A DNA stretch of 64,000 nucleotides from Rhizobiaceae bacterium (GCA_019635775.1 JAHBYU010000011.1:62001-126000); one strand, 5' to 3'. Counted from the first letter of the stretch, positions 46,741-56,673 are shown. Notes: generated from the sequence alone by a model not told the origin. Numbers and translations: made by a program.

Positions 46741-47931
46741 ATGACTGGCAAGAAGCGCAATTTGAAGCCTGCTACGCAGATGGTGCATTCCGGGACGTTG
46801 CGCTCGCAGCACGGAGAAACGTCCGAGGCGATCTATCTGACCCAAGGTTACGTCTACGAGACGGCCGAAGCGGCGGAAGCGCGTTTCAAGGGCGAGGAAC
46901 CCGGCTTCATCTATTCGCGCTACGCCAACCCGACGGTCGACATGTTCGAAAAGCGCATGTGCGCGCTGGAAGGCGCCGAGGATGCGCGCGCGACCGCGTC
47001 CGGCATGGCGGCGGTGTCGGCGGCCGTCCTGTGCGGCCTGAAGGCAGGCGACCACATCGTTGCGGCGCGCGCCCTGTTCGGATCGTGCCGCTGGGTGATC
47101 GAGACGCTTGCGCCCAGATACGGTATCGAGGCAACCCTCATCGACGGCCGGGACATCGCGAACTGGGAGCAGGCCGTTCGCCCCAACACCAGGCTTTTCT
47201 TCCTCGAAAGCCCCACGAACCCAACGCTGGAAGTGGTGGATATTGCGGCGGTGGCGGGCCTTGCCAATTCGATCGGCGCCCGGGTCGTGGTGGACAATGT
47301 CTTCGCCACGCCACTTTTCCAGAAACCCCTGGAACTGGGTGCCCATGTCGTCGTCTATTCGGCGACGAAACACATCGACGGACAGGGCCGCTGCCTGGGC
47401 GGCATCATCCTTTCCGATAAGGAATGGATCGACAAAAATCTGCACGACTATTTCCGCCATACCGGCCCCAGCCTTTCGCCCTTCAATGCATGGGCGCTGC
47501 TGAAGGGGCTGGAGACGCTGCCGCTGCGTGTGCGGCAGCAGACGGAAAGCGCAGGAAAGATCGCGGATTTCCTCGCAGGGCGGCCGGAAATCTCGCGCGT
47601 GATCTATCCGGGCAGGGACGATCATCCGCAGGCCGCCATCGTGAAGCAGCAGATGAGCGGCGGCTCGACGCTGATCTGCCTCGATCTCAAGAACGGCAAG
47701 AAGGACGCGTTCGCGCTTCAGAACGCCCTTGAGATCATCAAGATCTCCAACAATCTCGGAGACGCAAAAAGCCTGATCACCCATCCGGCGACGACCACGC
47801 ACAAGAACCTGACGGACGAGGCGCGCGCCGAACTGGGCATTGGCGGCGGGACGCTGAGGCTTTCCGTCGGGCTGGAAGATGCCGACGACCTCATCGCGGA
47901 TATCGGCGAGGCGCTGGACCGCCTGCGATAG
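46741..47931 (+). CDS. metZ: O-succinylhomoserine sulfhydrylase
   Basis: 396 residues, PLP enzyme of the Cys/Met family: YSRYANPTVDMFEKRMCALEGAE, SPTNPTLEVVDI, and the PLP lysine in YSATKHIDGQGR (K210). It turns O-succinylhomoserine and sulphide into homocysteine. Controlled by the SAM-II riboswitch directly upstream. Confidence 0.93.
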   Translation: MTGKKRNLKPATQMVHSGTLRSQHGETSEAIYLTQGYVYETAEAAEARFKGEEPGFIYSRYANPTVDMFEKRMCALEGAEDARATASGMAAVSAAVLCGLKAGDHIVAARALFGSCRWVIETLAPRYGIEATLIDGRDIANWEQAVRPNTRLFFLESPTNPTLEVVDIAAVAGLANSIGARVVVDNVFATPLFQKPLELGAHVVVYSATKHIDGQGRCLGGIILSDKEWIDKNLHDYFRHTGPSLSPFNAWALLKGLETLPLRVRQQTESAGKIADFLAGRPEISRVIYPGRDDHPQAAIVKQQMSGGSTLICLDLKNGKKDAFALQNALEIIKISNNLGDAKSLITHPATTTHKNLTDEARAELGIGGGTLRLSVGLEDADDLIADIGEALDRLR

Positions 47932-48671
47932 GCACTTGCGGCGGGATGCACTATCACATTGCCACGCCCTGCTGATTCTTTTCGCTTACGGCCGAACGCT
48001 CGCATTGCTCGCTGGCCTCCGCGAGGCCATCTTTCGCTCACGGGCCGTAACGCAGCCTTACGGCTGCTGGCCCTTCGCGGGAGCGCCGAACGATCGGCGG
48101 CCCGCCCCTTCGACACGCTCAGGACGCGGGCTCGGCCCTCGGCCGGAAGGCAGGGGTATGCTTGACGATACCCCTCATCCGACCTCGCTTCGCTCGGCCA
48201 CCTTCTCCCTCAAGGGGAGAAGGGAGTTCGCACTTAATCGTTGCCACGCCCTGCTGTTTCGCAGTCTGGCTACTTCAAAGAGCGCTCCTTGCGCGGCAAG
48301 GAGTAGTCGGGAAGCGGGGCACGAGGCCGTGCCTCTACTGATTGTATGTACGTGGCCGGTCTTCCGCGCCCCGCCGGCGTTCTTGCCCTGAAGGAGGACA
48401 CGGCCGTTGCCGCTGGTCTCCATCAAGGCCCGGATCTGGGGGTTCATCACCCAGCCAGCGCGACCGCAGCGCTGACCGATCCGGCACCGCCGCCCTCCCT
48501 GATACCCGGTGCGCACCAGGTTCCCGTGAGGGCGATGGGGAGATTATGCGGGTGACGGCAAGCGCGTGGAAAGACCGGGACGATTTTTCTCGCGATCGGC
48601 AATGAAATCATCCGGTTGAGGCAAAAGCGTTTCCACGGGTAATCGGGTCGGTGTCACGCGCAACATAGCCT
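47932..48671. other. Repeat-rich intergenic region
   Basis: 740 bp without a convincing gene. It contains GC-rich palindromes, a common rhizobial intergenic palindrome at 48172-48228, and a 16-bp direct repeat (47959-47974 and 48241-48256) that brackets it. A minus-strand ORF at 48175-48516 has no ribosome site and mixed composition. Confidence 0.6.
48172..48228. repeat. Rhizobial intergenic palindromic repeat
   Basis: A CCCCTCATCCG...GGCCACCTTCTCCC-TCAA-GGGGAGAAGG block whose ends pair (CTTCTCCCxxAAGGGGAGAAG). This sequence type is spread over many Mesorhizobium-like genomes as a small repetitive element. Confidence 0.65.
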
Positions 48672-48989
48672 TCAACGTGAAGTCGGCGCGACAGACCTCC
48701 AGGCATATTCCATCGCGTGGCGGACGGTGGCTTCATCCGCCCGGTCGAGAACGACTCGCGTCCAGCCTTTCAAGCCCCACGATCCCTTGACCGGTTCGAA
48801 CAGGCCGGGTGCGGTTTCCAGGAGCAACTTCTGCTGGTCAGGCGAGAGCTTCAGCACGGCGCGGCCGTCGGCTTCGCGCAACGTGGCGAATATCTTTCCG
48901 CGCAGACGGAAATCGGCGCTCTCGAAGTGGCTGGACTCGACCGCTTCCGGAAAGCTCAAGGCTATGGCGCGAAACTCGTCCTGCTGCAT
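48672..48989 (-). CDS. MmcQ/YjbR-like protein
   Basis: 105 residues with the YjbR pattern: ALSFPEAVESSHFESADFRLRGKIFATL, LKLSPDQQKLLLE, and GWTRVVLDRADEATV. The fold is double-wing DNA-binding-like; biological role unknown. Confidence 0.75.
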   Translation of the reverse strand: MQQDEFRAIALSFPEAVESSHFESADFRLRGKIFATLREADGRAVLKLSPDQQKLLLETAPGLFEPVKGSWGLKGWTRVVLDRADEATVRHAMEYAWRSVAPTSR

Positions 48990-49095
48990 GGCACCTGTCC
49001 GCGTGGCTTCGGTCCCTTATATTGCCTTGCCAAGATCACAATCCGCAAGCAGATGTCCCGGGTAAAGTGACCCGCGTCACGATCGGAGCCACCTC

Positions 49096-49488
49096 ATGTA
49101 CAGCGCCGTTACGCGCAGCATTGCCGTCAATGTCGAGCCCTTCTATCTGGAGGAGCAATCCGAGCCGTCGGAAAATCGCTATGTCTGGGCCTACCGCATC
49201 ACAATCGACAACCAGTCGGACGAATGGGTCAAGCTGCTCTCGCGCTACTGGCGGATCACGGACGGGGCGGGACGTGTCGAAGAAGTGAGCGGCGAAGGGG
49301 TGGTCGGGGACCAGCCGGAACTCGATCCGGGCGACAGCTACCAATATACGTCGGGATGCCCGCTCTCGACGCCATCGGGCTTCATGGTCGGGCGCTACAC
49401 GATGCGCAACGGCAAGGGCGAAACGTTCGAGATCGACATTCCAGCCTTCTCCCTGGACTTGCCCGACACCACGCGAAGCCTGAACTGA
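49096..49488 (+). CDS. apaG: ApaG protein
   Basis: 130 residues, full length for Apa[64 protein letters not shown] and MVGRYTM-like blocks. An immunoglobulin-like fold linked to metal or nucleotide metabolism; the true function is unsettled. Confidence 0.9.
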   Translation: MYSAVTRSIAVNVEPFYLEEQSEPSENRYVWAYRITIDNQSDEWVKLLSRYWRITDGAGRVEEVSGEGVVGDQPELDPGDSYQYTSGCPLSTPSGFMVGRYTMRNGKGETFEIDIPAFSLDLPDTTRSLN

Positions 49489-49500
49489 GGAAAAAACCCA

Positions 49501-49959
49501 ATGAATGACACGACGCTCGCGAAGGAAGGTGGCTGCCGGTGCGGTCGAGTGCGCCTGAAGGTGACGAAGCGACCGTTTCTGACCATGGCCTGTCATTGCA
49601 CTGGATGCCAGAAGATGACTTCGAGCGCATTCTCGCTCAGCGCGGCGATCCCGTCAGACGGATTCGAGGTTACAAAAGGCGAGCCTGTTATCGGAGGGCT
49701 GCACGGAGCCTCCAGGCACTATTTCTGCGGCTGGTGCATGAGCTGGCTGTTCACCCGGCCGGAGGGCATCGACTGGTTCGTGAACCTGCGTCCAACAATG
49801 CTGGACGATGCGGCGTGGTCGACACCCTACATAGAGACGTGGACAAGCGAGAAGCTGCCGTGGGCGACGACCGCCGCGGTGCACAGCTACGACGAACTTC
49901 CGCCGATGGACGCCTATGAAGGGCTGATGAGCGCATTCGCAGACTGGCAAGGCGCCTGA
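49501..49959 (+). CDS. GFA-family protein
   Basis: 152 residues: GGCRCGRVRLKV, ACHCTGCQKMTSSAFSL and FCGWCMSWLF give the zinc-cysteine pattern of the glutathione-dependent formaldehyde-activating (GFA/CENP-V) family. It starts 12 bp after apaG and is probably co-transcribed. Confidence 0.82.
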   Translation: MNDTTLAKEGGCRCGRVRLKVTKRPFLTMACHCTGCQKMTSSAFSLSAAIPSDGFEVTKGEPVIGGLHGASRHYFCGWCMSWLFTRPEGIDWFVNLRPTMLDDAAWSTPYIETWTSEKLPWATTAAVHSYDELPPMDAYEGLMSAFADWQGA

Positions 49960-49983
49960 ATTGACCGACGGCGACTGCGGACG

Positions 49984-50826
49984 TCACGACCTGCCAAACA
50001 GTCTTCTCATGGAGCGCAGCGGGGCCGTCACTTTCCAGGACGTCGAACCCAGCAGCGCGGACTTGGCGGCTTCCAGCTCGTCGATACGGCGCAACGCGGA
50101 ATCGATTTCGGCCCTGTCGGGCGGCAATCTCACTTCAGCGATTTGCGGCACGGGAGACGGCTGAACCGTGCCCTCCTGGACGGCGCCGGTCTCTATTGAA
50201 AGACGTCTTCCCTGGGGGCGTTTCTCGAAGACGACAACACTGTCATAGACGTTTATCGACGATGTCGAGCGGGAGAACCGGCTGTCCGGCAGGTCCGCGC
50301 AGTGAGCGGCATTGATGTCGTCAAGACGGTCCTTCACGAACTCCATGAAGCTTCCCGCACGCTTCAGCCCGCCGCCGTAGCGGTCCCAATAACAGGTGTG
50401 GGTGTCCTCGACGAGATAGACGCCATCGGGCGAAACGCGGTCATACAGATGCTCGAACGACGCGATCATGTCCTTCATGACATGACTGCCGTCGTCTATG
50501 ACGATATCGATCAGCGGGTATCTTTCCAGAACGGTTTCAAGGAAGCGCGCGTCGCCCTGTTCGCCAATGAATATTTCGATACCTTCTTCCTCATGCTGCC
50601 TGCAATCGGGATTGATATCGATGCCCACGACGCGGGCTCCCTCGCCGAAATAGGCCTTCCACATCTGCAGCGAACCACCAGAGGCCACACCGATCTCGAC
50701 CACCACCGGCTTTTTCGCCCGGAAGCGTTCAAGATGTCGCTCATAGATGTCGAAATAGTGCGTCCATTTGTGAACGCCCAGATTGCCGTGGTTGAGGAAA
50801 TAGCGGTGGAGAAATCCGTCAGTCAT
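49984..50826 (-). CDS. Class I SAM-dependent methyltransferase
   Basis: 280 residues from the ATG at 50826. VVVEIGVASGGSLQMWKAYFGEGARVVGIDINP is the SAM motif, followed by IDIVIDDGSHVMKDMIASFEHLY, a Methyltransf_24-like (CmcI/TylF-type) pattern. The C-terminus (GSTSWKVTAPLRSMRRL) occurs in proteins of polysaccharide synthesis. Possibly methylates a surface sugar. Confidence 0.7.
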   Translation of the reverse strand: MTDGFLHRYFLNHGNLGVHKWTHYFDIYERHLERFRAKKPVVVEIGVASGGSLQMWKAYFGEGARVVGIDINPDCRQHEEEGIEIFIGEQGDARFLETVLERYPLIDIVIDDGSHVMKDMIASFEHLYDRVSPDGVYLVEDTHTCYWDRYGGGLKRAGSFMEFVKDRLDDINAAHCADLPDSRFSRSTSSINVYDSVVVFEKRPQGRRLSIETGAVQEGTVQPSPVPQIAEVRLPPDRAEIDSALRRIDELEAAKSALLGSTSWKVTAPLRSMRRLFGRS

Positions 50827-50893
50827 GATCCCTCTGGTAGCATGGAAGACGGAAATCGTCCCCCCTCCCGATCGGGAAGGAGGACCATGGCAC

Positions 50894-51904
50894 TCAGTTC
50901 GCGGCGAGGAATTCCGACGGCTCGAATTCATAGCTTTTCGAGCAGAATTCGCAGGCTACCGATATCTTTCCGTCTTCCGTCGACTCGACGATCTCCTCGG
51001 CGGAAAATCCTTCGAGAATGCCGCGAATGCGGTCATGCGAACAGGAGCATTCGTCGGCGACGGGCGCGCCTTCGAAGACACGGACGCCATGCTCGTGGAA
51101 CAGGCGGTATAGCAGCCGCTCCGGCTCGATCGTCGGATCGATCAGTTCGCCGGGCTCGATGGTGCCGGCCAGCGCCTGCACCTCGCGCCAGGCATCATCC
51201 GCAAGGACCTCGACTTCAGGCGCGCCGTCGCCACCGGGAAGATCGCCCGAACGCATGCGCTCCGGCGATTCCGGCAGGAACTGCGCGATGAGGCCGCCCG
51301 CACGCCACACCTCGCCCTCGCCCGGACGCACCAGCTTGGCCACCTGCAGCCTGATCTCGGTCGGGATCTGCTCGGACTGGCGGAAGTAGGTGTGCGCGGC
51401 CTCCTGCAAGGTCGTGCCGTTCAGCTCGACGATGCCCTGATAGCGCTGGGTATAGGCGCCCTGGTCGATGGTGAGCGCCAGCACGCCATTGCCCAGAAGC
51501 GTCTCGCTCGACGTCTCGCCCGCGGCGACAAGCGCCTCCAGACGATCGGCGTCGAAGCGCGCATAGGCACGCAGCGATCCCGGCGTGGTGAAGTCGGCGA
51601 CAAGCATGTCCACCGGCCCGTCGGTGCGGGTCTGGAGGATGAATTTGCCCTCGAACTTCAGCGACGAACCGAGCAGCACGGCGACCAGCGCGGCCTCGGC
51701 CAGAAGGCGCGCGACCGGTTCCGGATAGTCGTGCCGGCCAAGGATGGCATCCAGCAGCGGGCCAAGCACAACGATGCGGCCGCGCGCATCGAGCGGGCCG
51801 ACCTCGTAGGGGATGACATGGTCCTCGCCGGCAAAGCCGAAATCGCCAAGTTTCCTGGTGTCGTCGTTCTGGTTGTTACTGGGCACGCTTGTGGTTTCCA
51901 ACAT
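50894..51904 (-). CDS. hslO: Hsp33 redox-regulated chaperone
   Basis: 336 residues with the C-terminal redox zinc site: DECSCSH and ACEFCSKSYEF (CxC...CxxC). The N-terminal domain shows LGSSLKFEGKFILQTRTDGPVDML. Under oxidative stress the cysteines form disulphides and the chaperone becomes active. Follows argF, likely in the same transcript. Confidence 0.88.
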   Translation of the reverse strand: MLETTSVPSNNQNDDTRKLGDFGFAGEDHVIPYEVGPLDARGRIVVLGPLLDAILGRHDYPEPVARLLAEAALVAVLLGSSLKFEGKFILQTRTDGPVDMLVADFTTPGSLRAYARFDADRLEALVAAGETSSETLLGNGVLALTIDQGAYTQRYQGIVELNGTTLQEAAHTYFRQSEQIPTEIRLQVAKLVRPGEGEVWRAGGLIAQFLPESPERMRSGDLPGGDGAPEVEVLADDAWREVQALAGTIEPGELIDPTIEPERLLYRLFHEHGVRVFEGAPVADECSCSHDRIRGILEGFSAEEIVESTEDGKISVACEFCSKSYEFEPSEFLAAN

Positions 51905-52020
51905 GACACATCTCCAGCGCCGGCGAATGCCGCCGTCGTGGAAGCATGCGCACTACGCCCTTATTTTCCGGGATGCGGGTGAGATAGGCATCGCAGACCG
52001 CATCTTCAAGCCGCGCGCCA

Positions 52021-52935
52021 TCAGGCCCCAAGGCACCAGGCGAGCACGGCCTTCTGCGCGTGCAGGCGGTTCTCGGCCTCGTCGAAGACGACCGAATTGG
52101 GCCCGTCGATCACCCCGTCGGTGACCTCCTCGCCACGGTGTGCCGGCAGGCAGTGCATGAACAGCGCGTCGGGCTTCGCCTTCGCCATCAGAGCCTCGTT
52201 GACCTGATACGCCCCGAAGACGTTGTGGCCGCGCGCGCGATGCTCCTGGTTCATCGAAACCCAGCAATCGGTGACCACGCAGTCGGCGCCGCTGACCGCC
52301 TCCTCCGCGGAATGGGTCATGTGCACCGAACCGCCATTGGCGCGTGCCCAGTCGACATACCGAGCCTGCGGTTCGCTGCCCTCTGGCGTGGCGATCCGCA
52401 GGTTGAAGGAGAAGCGCGCCGACGCCTCGAGCAGCGAATGCAGCACATTGTTGCCGTCGCCGCTCCACGCGATCGTCCTGCCGGCGACCGGGCCGCGATG
52501 CTCCTCGAAGGTAAGGATGTCGGCCATGAGCTGGCAGGGATGGGTGTCGTCGGTGAGGCCGTTGATGACAGGGACGCTGGCATGCTCGGTGAGTTCGAGC
52601 AGGCGGGCATGATCGGTCGTGCGGATCATGATGGCATCGACATAGCGCGACAGGACCTTCGCCGTATCCGCGATGGTCTCGGAACGGCCGAGCTGCATTT
52701 CCGTGCCGGTCAGCATGATGGTCTCGCCGCCGAGCTGGCGCATGCCGACATCGAAGGAAACGCGCGTGCGCGTCGAGGGCTTGTCGAAGATCATGGCAAG
52801 CACCTTGCCTTCCAGCGGCTTCGAACGCTCGCCGGCCTTCAGGCGCGCCTTGCGGGCGGCTGCGTCGTCCAGCATGCCGCGCAGCGTGGCGGCGGGAATA
52901 GCGGAAAGATCGGTGAAATGGCGAAGTTCTGACAT
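52021..52935 (-). CDS. argF: Ornithine carbamoyltransferase
   Basis: 304 residues from the ATG at 52935. Carbamoyl-phosphate motif STRTRVSF, ornithine-side HPCQLMADI, and [11 protein letters not shown]. Makes citrulline in arginine synthesis. Begins 14 bp after argD. Confidence 0.93.
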   Translation of the reverse strand: MSELRHFTDLSAIPAATLRGMLDDAAARKARLKAGERSKPLEGKVLAMIFDKPSTRTRVSFDVGMRQLGGETIMLTGTEMQLGRSETIADTAKVLSRYVDAIMIRTTDHARLLELTEHASVPVINGLTDDTHPCQLMADILTFEEHRGPVAGRTIAWSGDGNNVLHSLLEASARFSFNLRIATPEGSEPQARYVDWARANGGSVHMTHSAEEAVSGADCVVTDCWVSMNQEHRARGHNVFGAYQVNEALMAKAKPDALFMHCLPAHRGEEVTDGVIDGPNSVVFDEAENRLHAQKAVLAWCLGA

Positions 52936-52949
52936 GAATACGTTCCGGA

Positions 52950-54137
52950 TCAATTCGACGCGGCGGCGGACAGCGCTTTCGCTGCGCCGCGAATGCGCTG
53001 CAGCCCCTCGCGGATGTCCTCGTCGGTCACGTTGAGCGCAGGGATGAGGCGCACGACATTGCCGCCTGCCGGGACCGCAAGAAGCTTCTGCTCGCGCAGC
53101 GCGGCATTGAAGCCTGCATTGGGAACCTTGCACTTCACGCCGAGCATCAGGCCGGTCCCGCGGATTTCCTCGATCACATCGGGAAACTCGTCGGCCACCG
53201 CTGCCAGCCCCTGCTTCAGAAGGAGCGACTTGCGGACCACCTCGTCGAGGAAACCGTCGGCGAGGATGACGTCGAGAACGGCGTTGCCGACCGCCATCGC
53301 GAGCGGATTGCCGCCGAAGGTGGTTCCGTGCACGCCGGGCACCATGCCCTTCGCCGCCTCCTCGGTGGCGAGGACCGCGGCCATTGGAAAACCGCCGCCA
53401 ATACCCTTGGCGACCGCCATGATATCGGGCGTGACGCCGGCCCATTCATGCGCGAAGAACCGGCCGGTACGGCCGACGCCGCACTGTATCTCGTCGAAGA
53501 TCAGCAGCAGGCCGCGCGCGTCGCACAATTCGCGCAGACGGCGTAGCGATTGCGCCGGGAACGGGCGAATGCCGCCCTCGCCCTGCACGGGCTCCAGCAT
53601 GATGGCGGCCGTTTCCGGACCGATCGCCTTTTCCGCCGCGTCGATGTCGTCGAAGGGAACCTGGTCGAATCCGTCCGCCTTGGGGCCAAAGCCCTCCAGA
53701 TATTTCGCCTGGCCGCCGGCGGCGATGGTGGCGAGCGTGCGACCGTGGAACGCACCCTCGAAAGTGATCGTGCGGAAGCGCTCGGGCTGGCCGTTGGCAT
53801 AATGATAACGACGCGCGGTCTTGATGGCGCCCTCGATCGCCTCGGCACCGGAATTTGTGAAGAACACCTTGTCGGCGAAGGTGGCGGCTGCAAGTCGCTC
53901 GCCCAGCCGCTCCTGGCCGGGTATCCGGTAGAGGTTGGAAAGATGCCAGAGCTTGCCGGCCTGCTCGACCAGTGCGGAGACAAGATGCGGGTGCGTGTAG
54001 CCGAGCGAATTCACGGCAATGCCCGCACCGAAATCGAGATATCGCTCGCCACTTTCCGCAACCAGCCAGCTGCCCTCGCCCTTCTCAAAGGACAATGGCG
54101 AGCGTGCGTAGGTATCGAAAAGCGCCGAACCGCTCAT
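52950..54137 (-). CDS. argD: Acetylornithine transaminase
   Basis: 395 residues, class III PLP aminotransferase: [47 protein letters not shown], and the PLP lysine in [15 protein letters not shown]. Forms N-acetylornithine; first gene of argD-argF-hslO. Confidence 0.93.
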   Translation of the reverse strand: MSGSALFDTYARSPLSFEKGEGSWLVAESGERYLDFGAGIAVNSLGYTHPHLVSALVEQAGKLWHLSNLYRIPGQERLGERLAAATFADKVFFTNSGAEAIEGAIKTARRYHYANGQPERFRTITFEGAFHGRTLATIAAGGQAKYLEGFGPKADGFDQVPFDDIDAAEKAIGPETAAIMLEPVQGEGGIRPFPAQSLRRLRELCDARGLLLIFDEIQCGVGRTGRFFAHEWAGVTPDIMAVAKGIGGGFPMAAVLATEEAAKGMVPGVHGTTFGGNPLAMAVGNAVLDVILADGFLDEVVRKSLLLKQGLAAVADEFPDVIEEIRGTGLMLGVKCKVPNAGFNAALREQKLLAVPAGGNVVRLIPALNVTDEDIREGLQRIRGAAKALSAAASN

Positions 54138-54211
54138 TATATGTCACTCCGGGGCCGAGCCTTGGCCTCGCCGGCAACCGGCTTTGTCGCCCAGGCACAC
54201 GGCCAAAAATC

Positions 54212-54231
54212 AAAAAAGCCGCCCAAGCGGC
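54212..54231 (-). terminator. Leader hairpin with U6 tract ahead of argD
   Basis: On the minus strand GCCGC-TTGG-GCGGC is followed by TTTTTT. It falls in the first about 30 nt of the predicted argD transcript, 75 nt before the start codon. This is the shape of an intrinsic terminator and so a candidate attenuator. Confidence 0.5.
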
Positions 54232-54244
54232 GGCCGACCGGGGC

Positions 54245-54273
54245 CATATTGTGGGTTTCGGCGGTGAAGTCAA
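54245..54273 (-). promoter_or_regulatory. argD promoter
   Basis: Read on the minus strand: TTGACT (54273-54268), a 17-bp spacer and AATATG (54250-54245). The start of transcription would be near 54238, just before the leader hairpin. Confidence 0.55.
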
Positions 54274-54543
54274 GAAAACGCGCGTGCAAGGACGCGCCAC
54301 AACCTTATCCCCGCTGGCCCGCATGTCAGGTCAGGCAAGTTGGGGAAAACCGAAAAAACCGATTCGTGTTGCATCCGGGACTCTTGTCACCGAGTCAGCC
54401 GATGGGCTAGTTTGGGAACAACAAACGACTACATCTCGTGCGGCAAAACTAATCCTCAGCGTATATGTGGTGTCGAGCCAGGCAAGCCCTGGGTGCCGAT
54501 GGATTCCGGATTCCGCAAGAAGGACGACATGGAGCAAACAGCC

Positions 54544-55062
54544 ATGAACTGGACGGACGAACGAGTAGAGCTTCTGCGTAAATTGTGGTCAGAGGGCCTT
54601 AGCGCCAGCCAGATCGCCGCGCAGCTCGGCTCGGTCACGCGCAACGCCGTCATCGGCAAGGTGCATCGCCTGAAGCTGTCGAGCCGCGGCCGAACGACGG
54701 CTGCGCCGACGCGACAGAAAAAGACCCCTTCGGCTGGCGGCAGCGTCACGAAAAGCGTGACCCGCAGTACGACGGTGACCCGTTCGGTCACGACGATCGG
54801 TGCAACCGCACTCCAGGCGCAGTTCGACGCCGAGCCGGTCGCTCGCTACCATGTCCGGCCGGTGGAGGATGTCGTGGTTCCGATCTCCCGGCGCCTGCAA
54901 CTCGTGCAGCTCTCCGAGCGCACCTGCAAATGGCCCAACGGCGACCCGCTCAGCGAAGATTTTTCGTTTTGCGGCAACGACGCAGGCGACAACGGCCCAT
55001 ACTGCACCTATCACTCCCGCATTGCCTTCCAGCCGGCGGCGGAGAGGCGGCGCAGCCGCTGA
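54544..55062 (+). CDS. gcrA: GcrA cell-cycle regulator (host copy)
   Basis: 172 residues from the ATG at 54544, with GGAG 9 nt upstream. N-terminal WTDERVELLRKLWSEGLSASQIAAQLG and TRNAVIGKVHRLKL, the DNA-binding HTH; C-terminal LSERTCKWPNGDP, FSFCGND and YCTYHSRIAF, the sigma70-binding part. Together with sigma70 it activates promoters carrying methylated GANTC. The promoter region itself has five GANTC sites. A homologue is in the prophage (27740-28189). Confidence 0.92.
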   Translation: MNWTDERVELLRKLWSEGLSASQIAAQLGSVTRNAVIGKVHRLKLSSRGRTTAAPTRQKKTPSAGGSVTKSVTRSTTVTRSVTTIGATALQAQFDAEPVARYHVRPVEDVVVPISRRLQLVQLSERTCKWPNGDPLSEDFSFCGNDAGDNGPYCTYHSRIAFQPAAERRRSR

Positions 55063-55608
55063 CATCCGCCAGCGGACATCATACTCCCTAGCCTCGCCAC
55101 GCTAAAATGCGGGGCTTCGCGACATAGAAGCTCCTTGGCGTGGTGCAGGCGCCCTTTGGCTGCCTAGCGCCGCCCTCCCCGCACGCTCCCGTTCATCAGT
55201 CGATGACTAATCCAGTGCCCGCGCCCGGAGGGATTTGTCCTTTTGCGGGCGAGCGCAAGCAGGCGGACGCGTGCCTGTAGGCTCGACCATCGGAACGGAC
55301 AGTCACATGTCCACTTTTCCAATCCCGCGTCACACCTCGCCAAGGCCCCTCACTTTTTCCACAATTCCGGCGCGCCCGGCCGGGCCGATACGCCCGCCCC
55401 AAAGACTTTTCCTAAAATAGTATTGATTCGCCAGTTCGCGATTAAAGATGATTTAAAACATAATTTTGTGTTTGTAAAATTTGATTTAAATACCGAAATA
55501 TACTTACTTTCATAAGTGAAATTAACTACGTCAATAGTAAACAATTGATAAACTGTGGATAACAATGGCAAGAAAAGGAGGGTTAATAACGGGTAAAGGG
55601 GAGTATCA
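55063..55608. other. AT-rich intergenic region with a DnaA box
   Basis: 545 bp without a gene. From about 55415 to 55600 the base composition becomes strongly AT-rich, unlike its neighbours. It ends with a perfect DnaA box (TGTGGATAA, 55554-55562) and a purine-rich leader before the repeat gene at 55609. Confidence 0.65.
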
Positions 55609-56644
55609 ATGTCTTACTTATCCAAACGACTTGCCCTGGCCGCAGCAGCGGCTTCAGGGTTTCTTCTTTTGACAGGAATGGCTCAGGCAAACGTCAGGCT
55701 ACCCACGACGTACACCTGCGAGGATACCGGCGAGATCGTCAAAGCAAACCCGCCCAGCATCGACGAGGCGCGGCGCGCTTGCGCTACCGACCCGGACCGG
55801 GAAAACAAGCCGGTAGCCCAGACAAAAAACAGCCGAGAAGAAGAAAGACAAACACAAGCACAAGCACAAGCATAAGCACAAGCACGGCAAGAAAGACTGG
55901 AAAGACAAGAAGCACGACAAGCATTGGGGCAAGAAAGGCCACAAGAAGGATAAGCACGGCTGGGGCAAGAAGGGTCACAAGAGCGACAAGCACGGCTGGG
56001 GCAAGAAGGGTCACAAGAGCGACAAACACGGCTGGGGCAAGAACGGTCACAAGAGCGACAAGCACGGCTGGGGCAAGAACGGTCACAAGAGCGACAAGCA
56101 CGGCTGGGGCAAGAAGGGCCACGGCAAGGACTTCGGCAAGAAGGGTTCGCGCCACGGCAAGGACTTCGGCAAGAACGGCTCGCGCCACGGCAAGGACTTC
56201 GGCAAGAACGGCTCGCGCCACGGCAAGGACTTCGGCAAGAACGGCTCGCGCCACGGCAAGGACTTCGGCAATACCAACCGTCACAGCGGCTATCAGAATG
56301 GCCAGCACAGCAGGAACGGCCAGCAGACCGGTGGTCGCGAAGGTGGCCAGCAGTCCGGCGGCCGCGAAGGTGGCCAGCAGTCCGGCGGCCGCGAAGGTGG
56401 CCAGCAGTCCGGCGGTCGCGAAGGTGGCCAGCAGTCCGGCGGTCGCGAAGGTGGCCAGCAGTCCGGCGGTCGCGAAGGTGGCCAGCAGTCCGGCGGTGGC
56501 GAAGGTGGCCAGCAGTCCGGCGGTCGCGAAGGTGGCCAGCAGTCCGGTGGCCGCGAAGGTGGCCAGCAGTCCGGTGGCCAGCAGTCCGGTGGCCAGACGC
56601 AGCAGACCGGCGGTCAGCAGGGTGGCCGTCCGCGCGGCAACTGA
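55609..56644 (+). pseudogene. Secreted His/Lys-rich repeat protein with a frame break at an A6 tract
   Basis: The ATG at 55609 opens a signal peptide (LALAAAAASGFLLLTGMAQA) and a short mature domain (YTCEDTGEIVKANPPSIDEARRAC). At an A6 tract (55824-55829) the frame leaves the natural path: as written it stops at 55875. Skipping one base gives an open frame to 56644 with KKKDKHKHKHKH, five or so 12-residue units (KSDKHGWGKKGH), 11-residue units (RHGKDFGKNGS) and about ten 9-residue units (GGREGGQQS), ending GGRPRGN. So it is either a frameshifted gene, a sequencing error in the A run, or a gene using slippage. The His-rich part could bind metals. Confidence 0.65.
55936..56580 (+). repeat. Tandem coding repeats of 36, 33 and 27 bp
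   Basis: Three successive arrays: 36-bp units (about 55945-56120), 33-bp units (about 56121-56270) and 27-bp units (about 56329-56580), all multiples of three and in the downstream frame, so they are protein repeats, not a CRISPR. Confidence 0.85.
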
Positions 56645-56673
56645 TCCGACCGTCTCGGCAACAAGACGAAAAA

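Larger units (their letters stand above)
54138..54543. other. Divergent regulatory region of argD and gcrA
   Basis: About 400 bp without a gene. It contains the argD promoter and leader hairpin on the minus strand and five GANTC sites toward gcrA (54361, 54379, 54392, 54502, 54509). Confidence 0.7.

Noticed and set aside
48175-48516. 113-codon minus-strand ORF downstream of metZ
   Set aside because: Covers a palindromic repeat element and lacks a start signal.
55415-55608. A replication origin at the AT-rich DnaA-box region
   Set aside because: Only one perfect DnaA box was found, and no origin-linked genes are nearby.
55936-56580. CRISPR or VNTR-only array
   Set aside because: Units are 36, 33 and 27 bp, adjacent and in frame, without spacers; they encode protein repeats.
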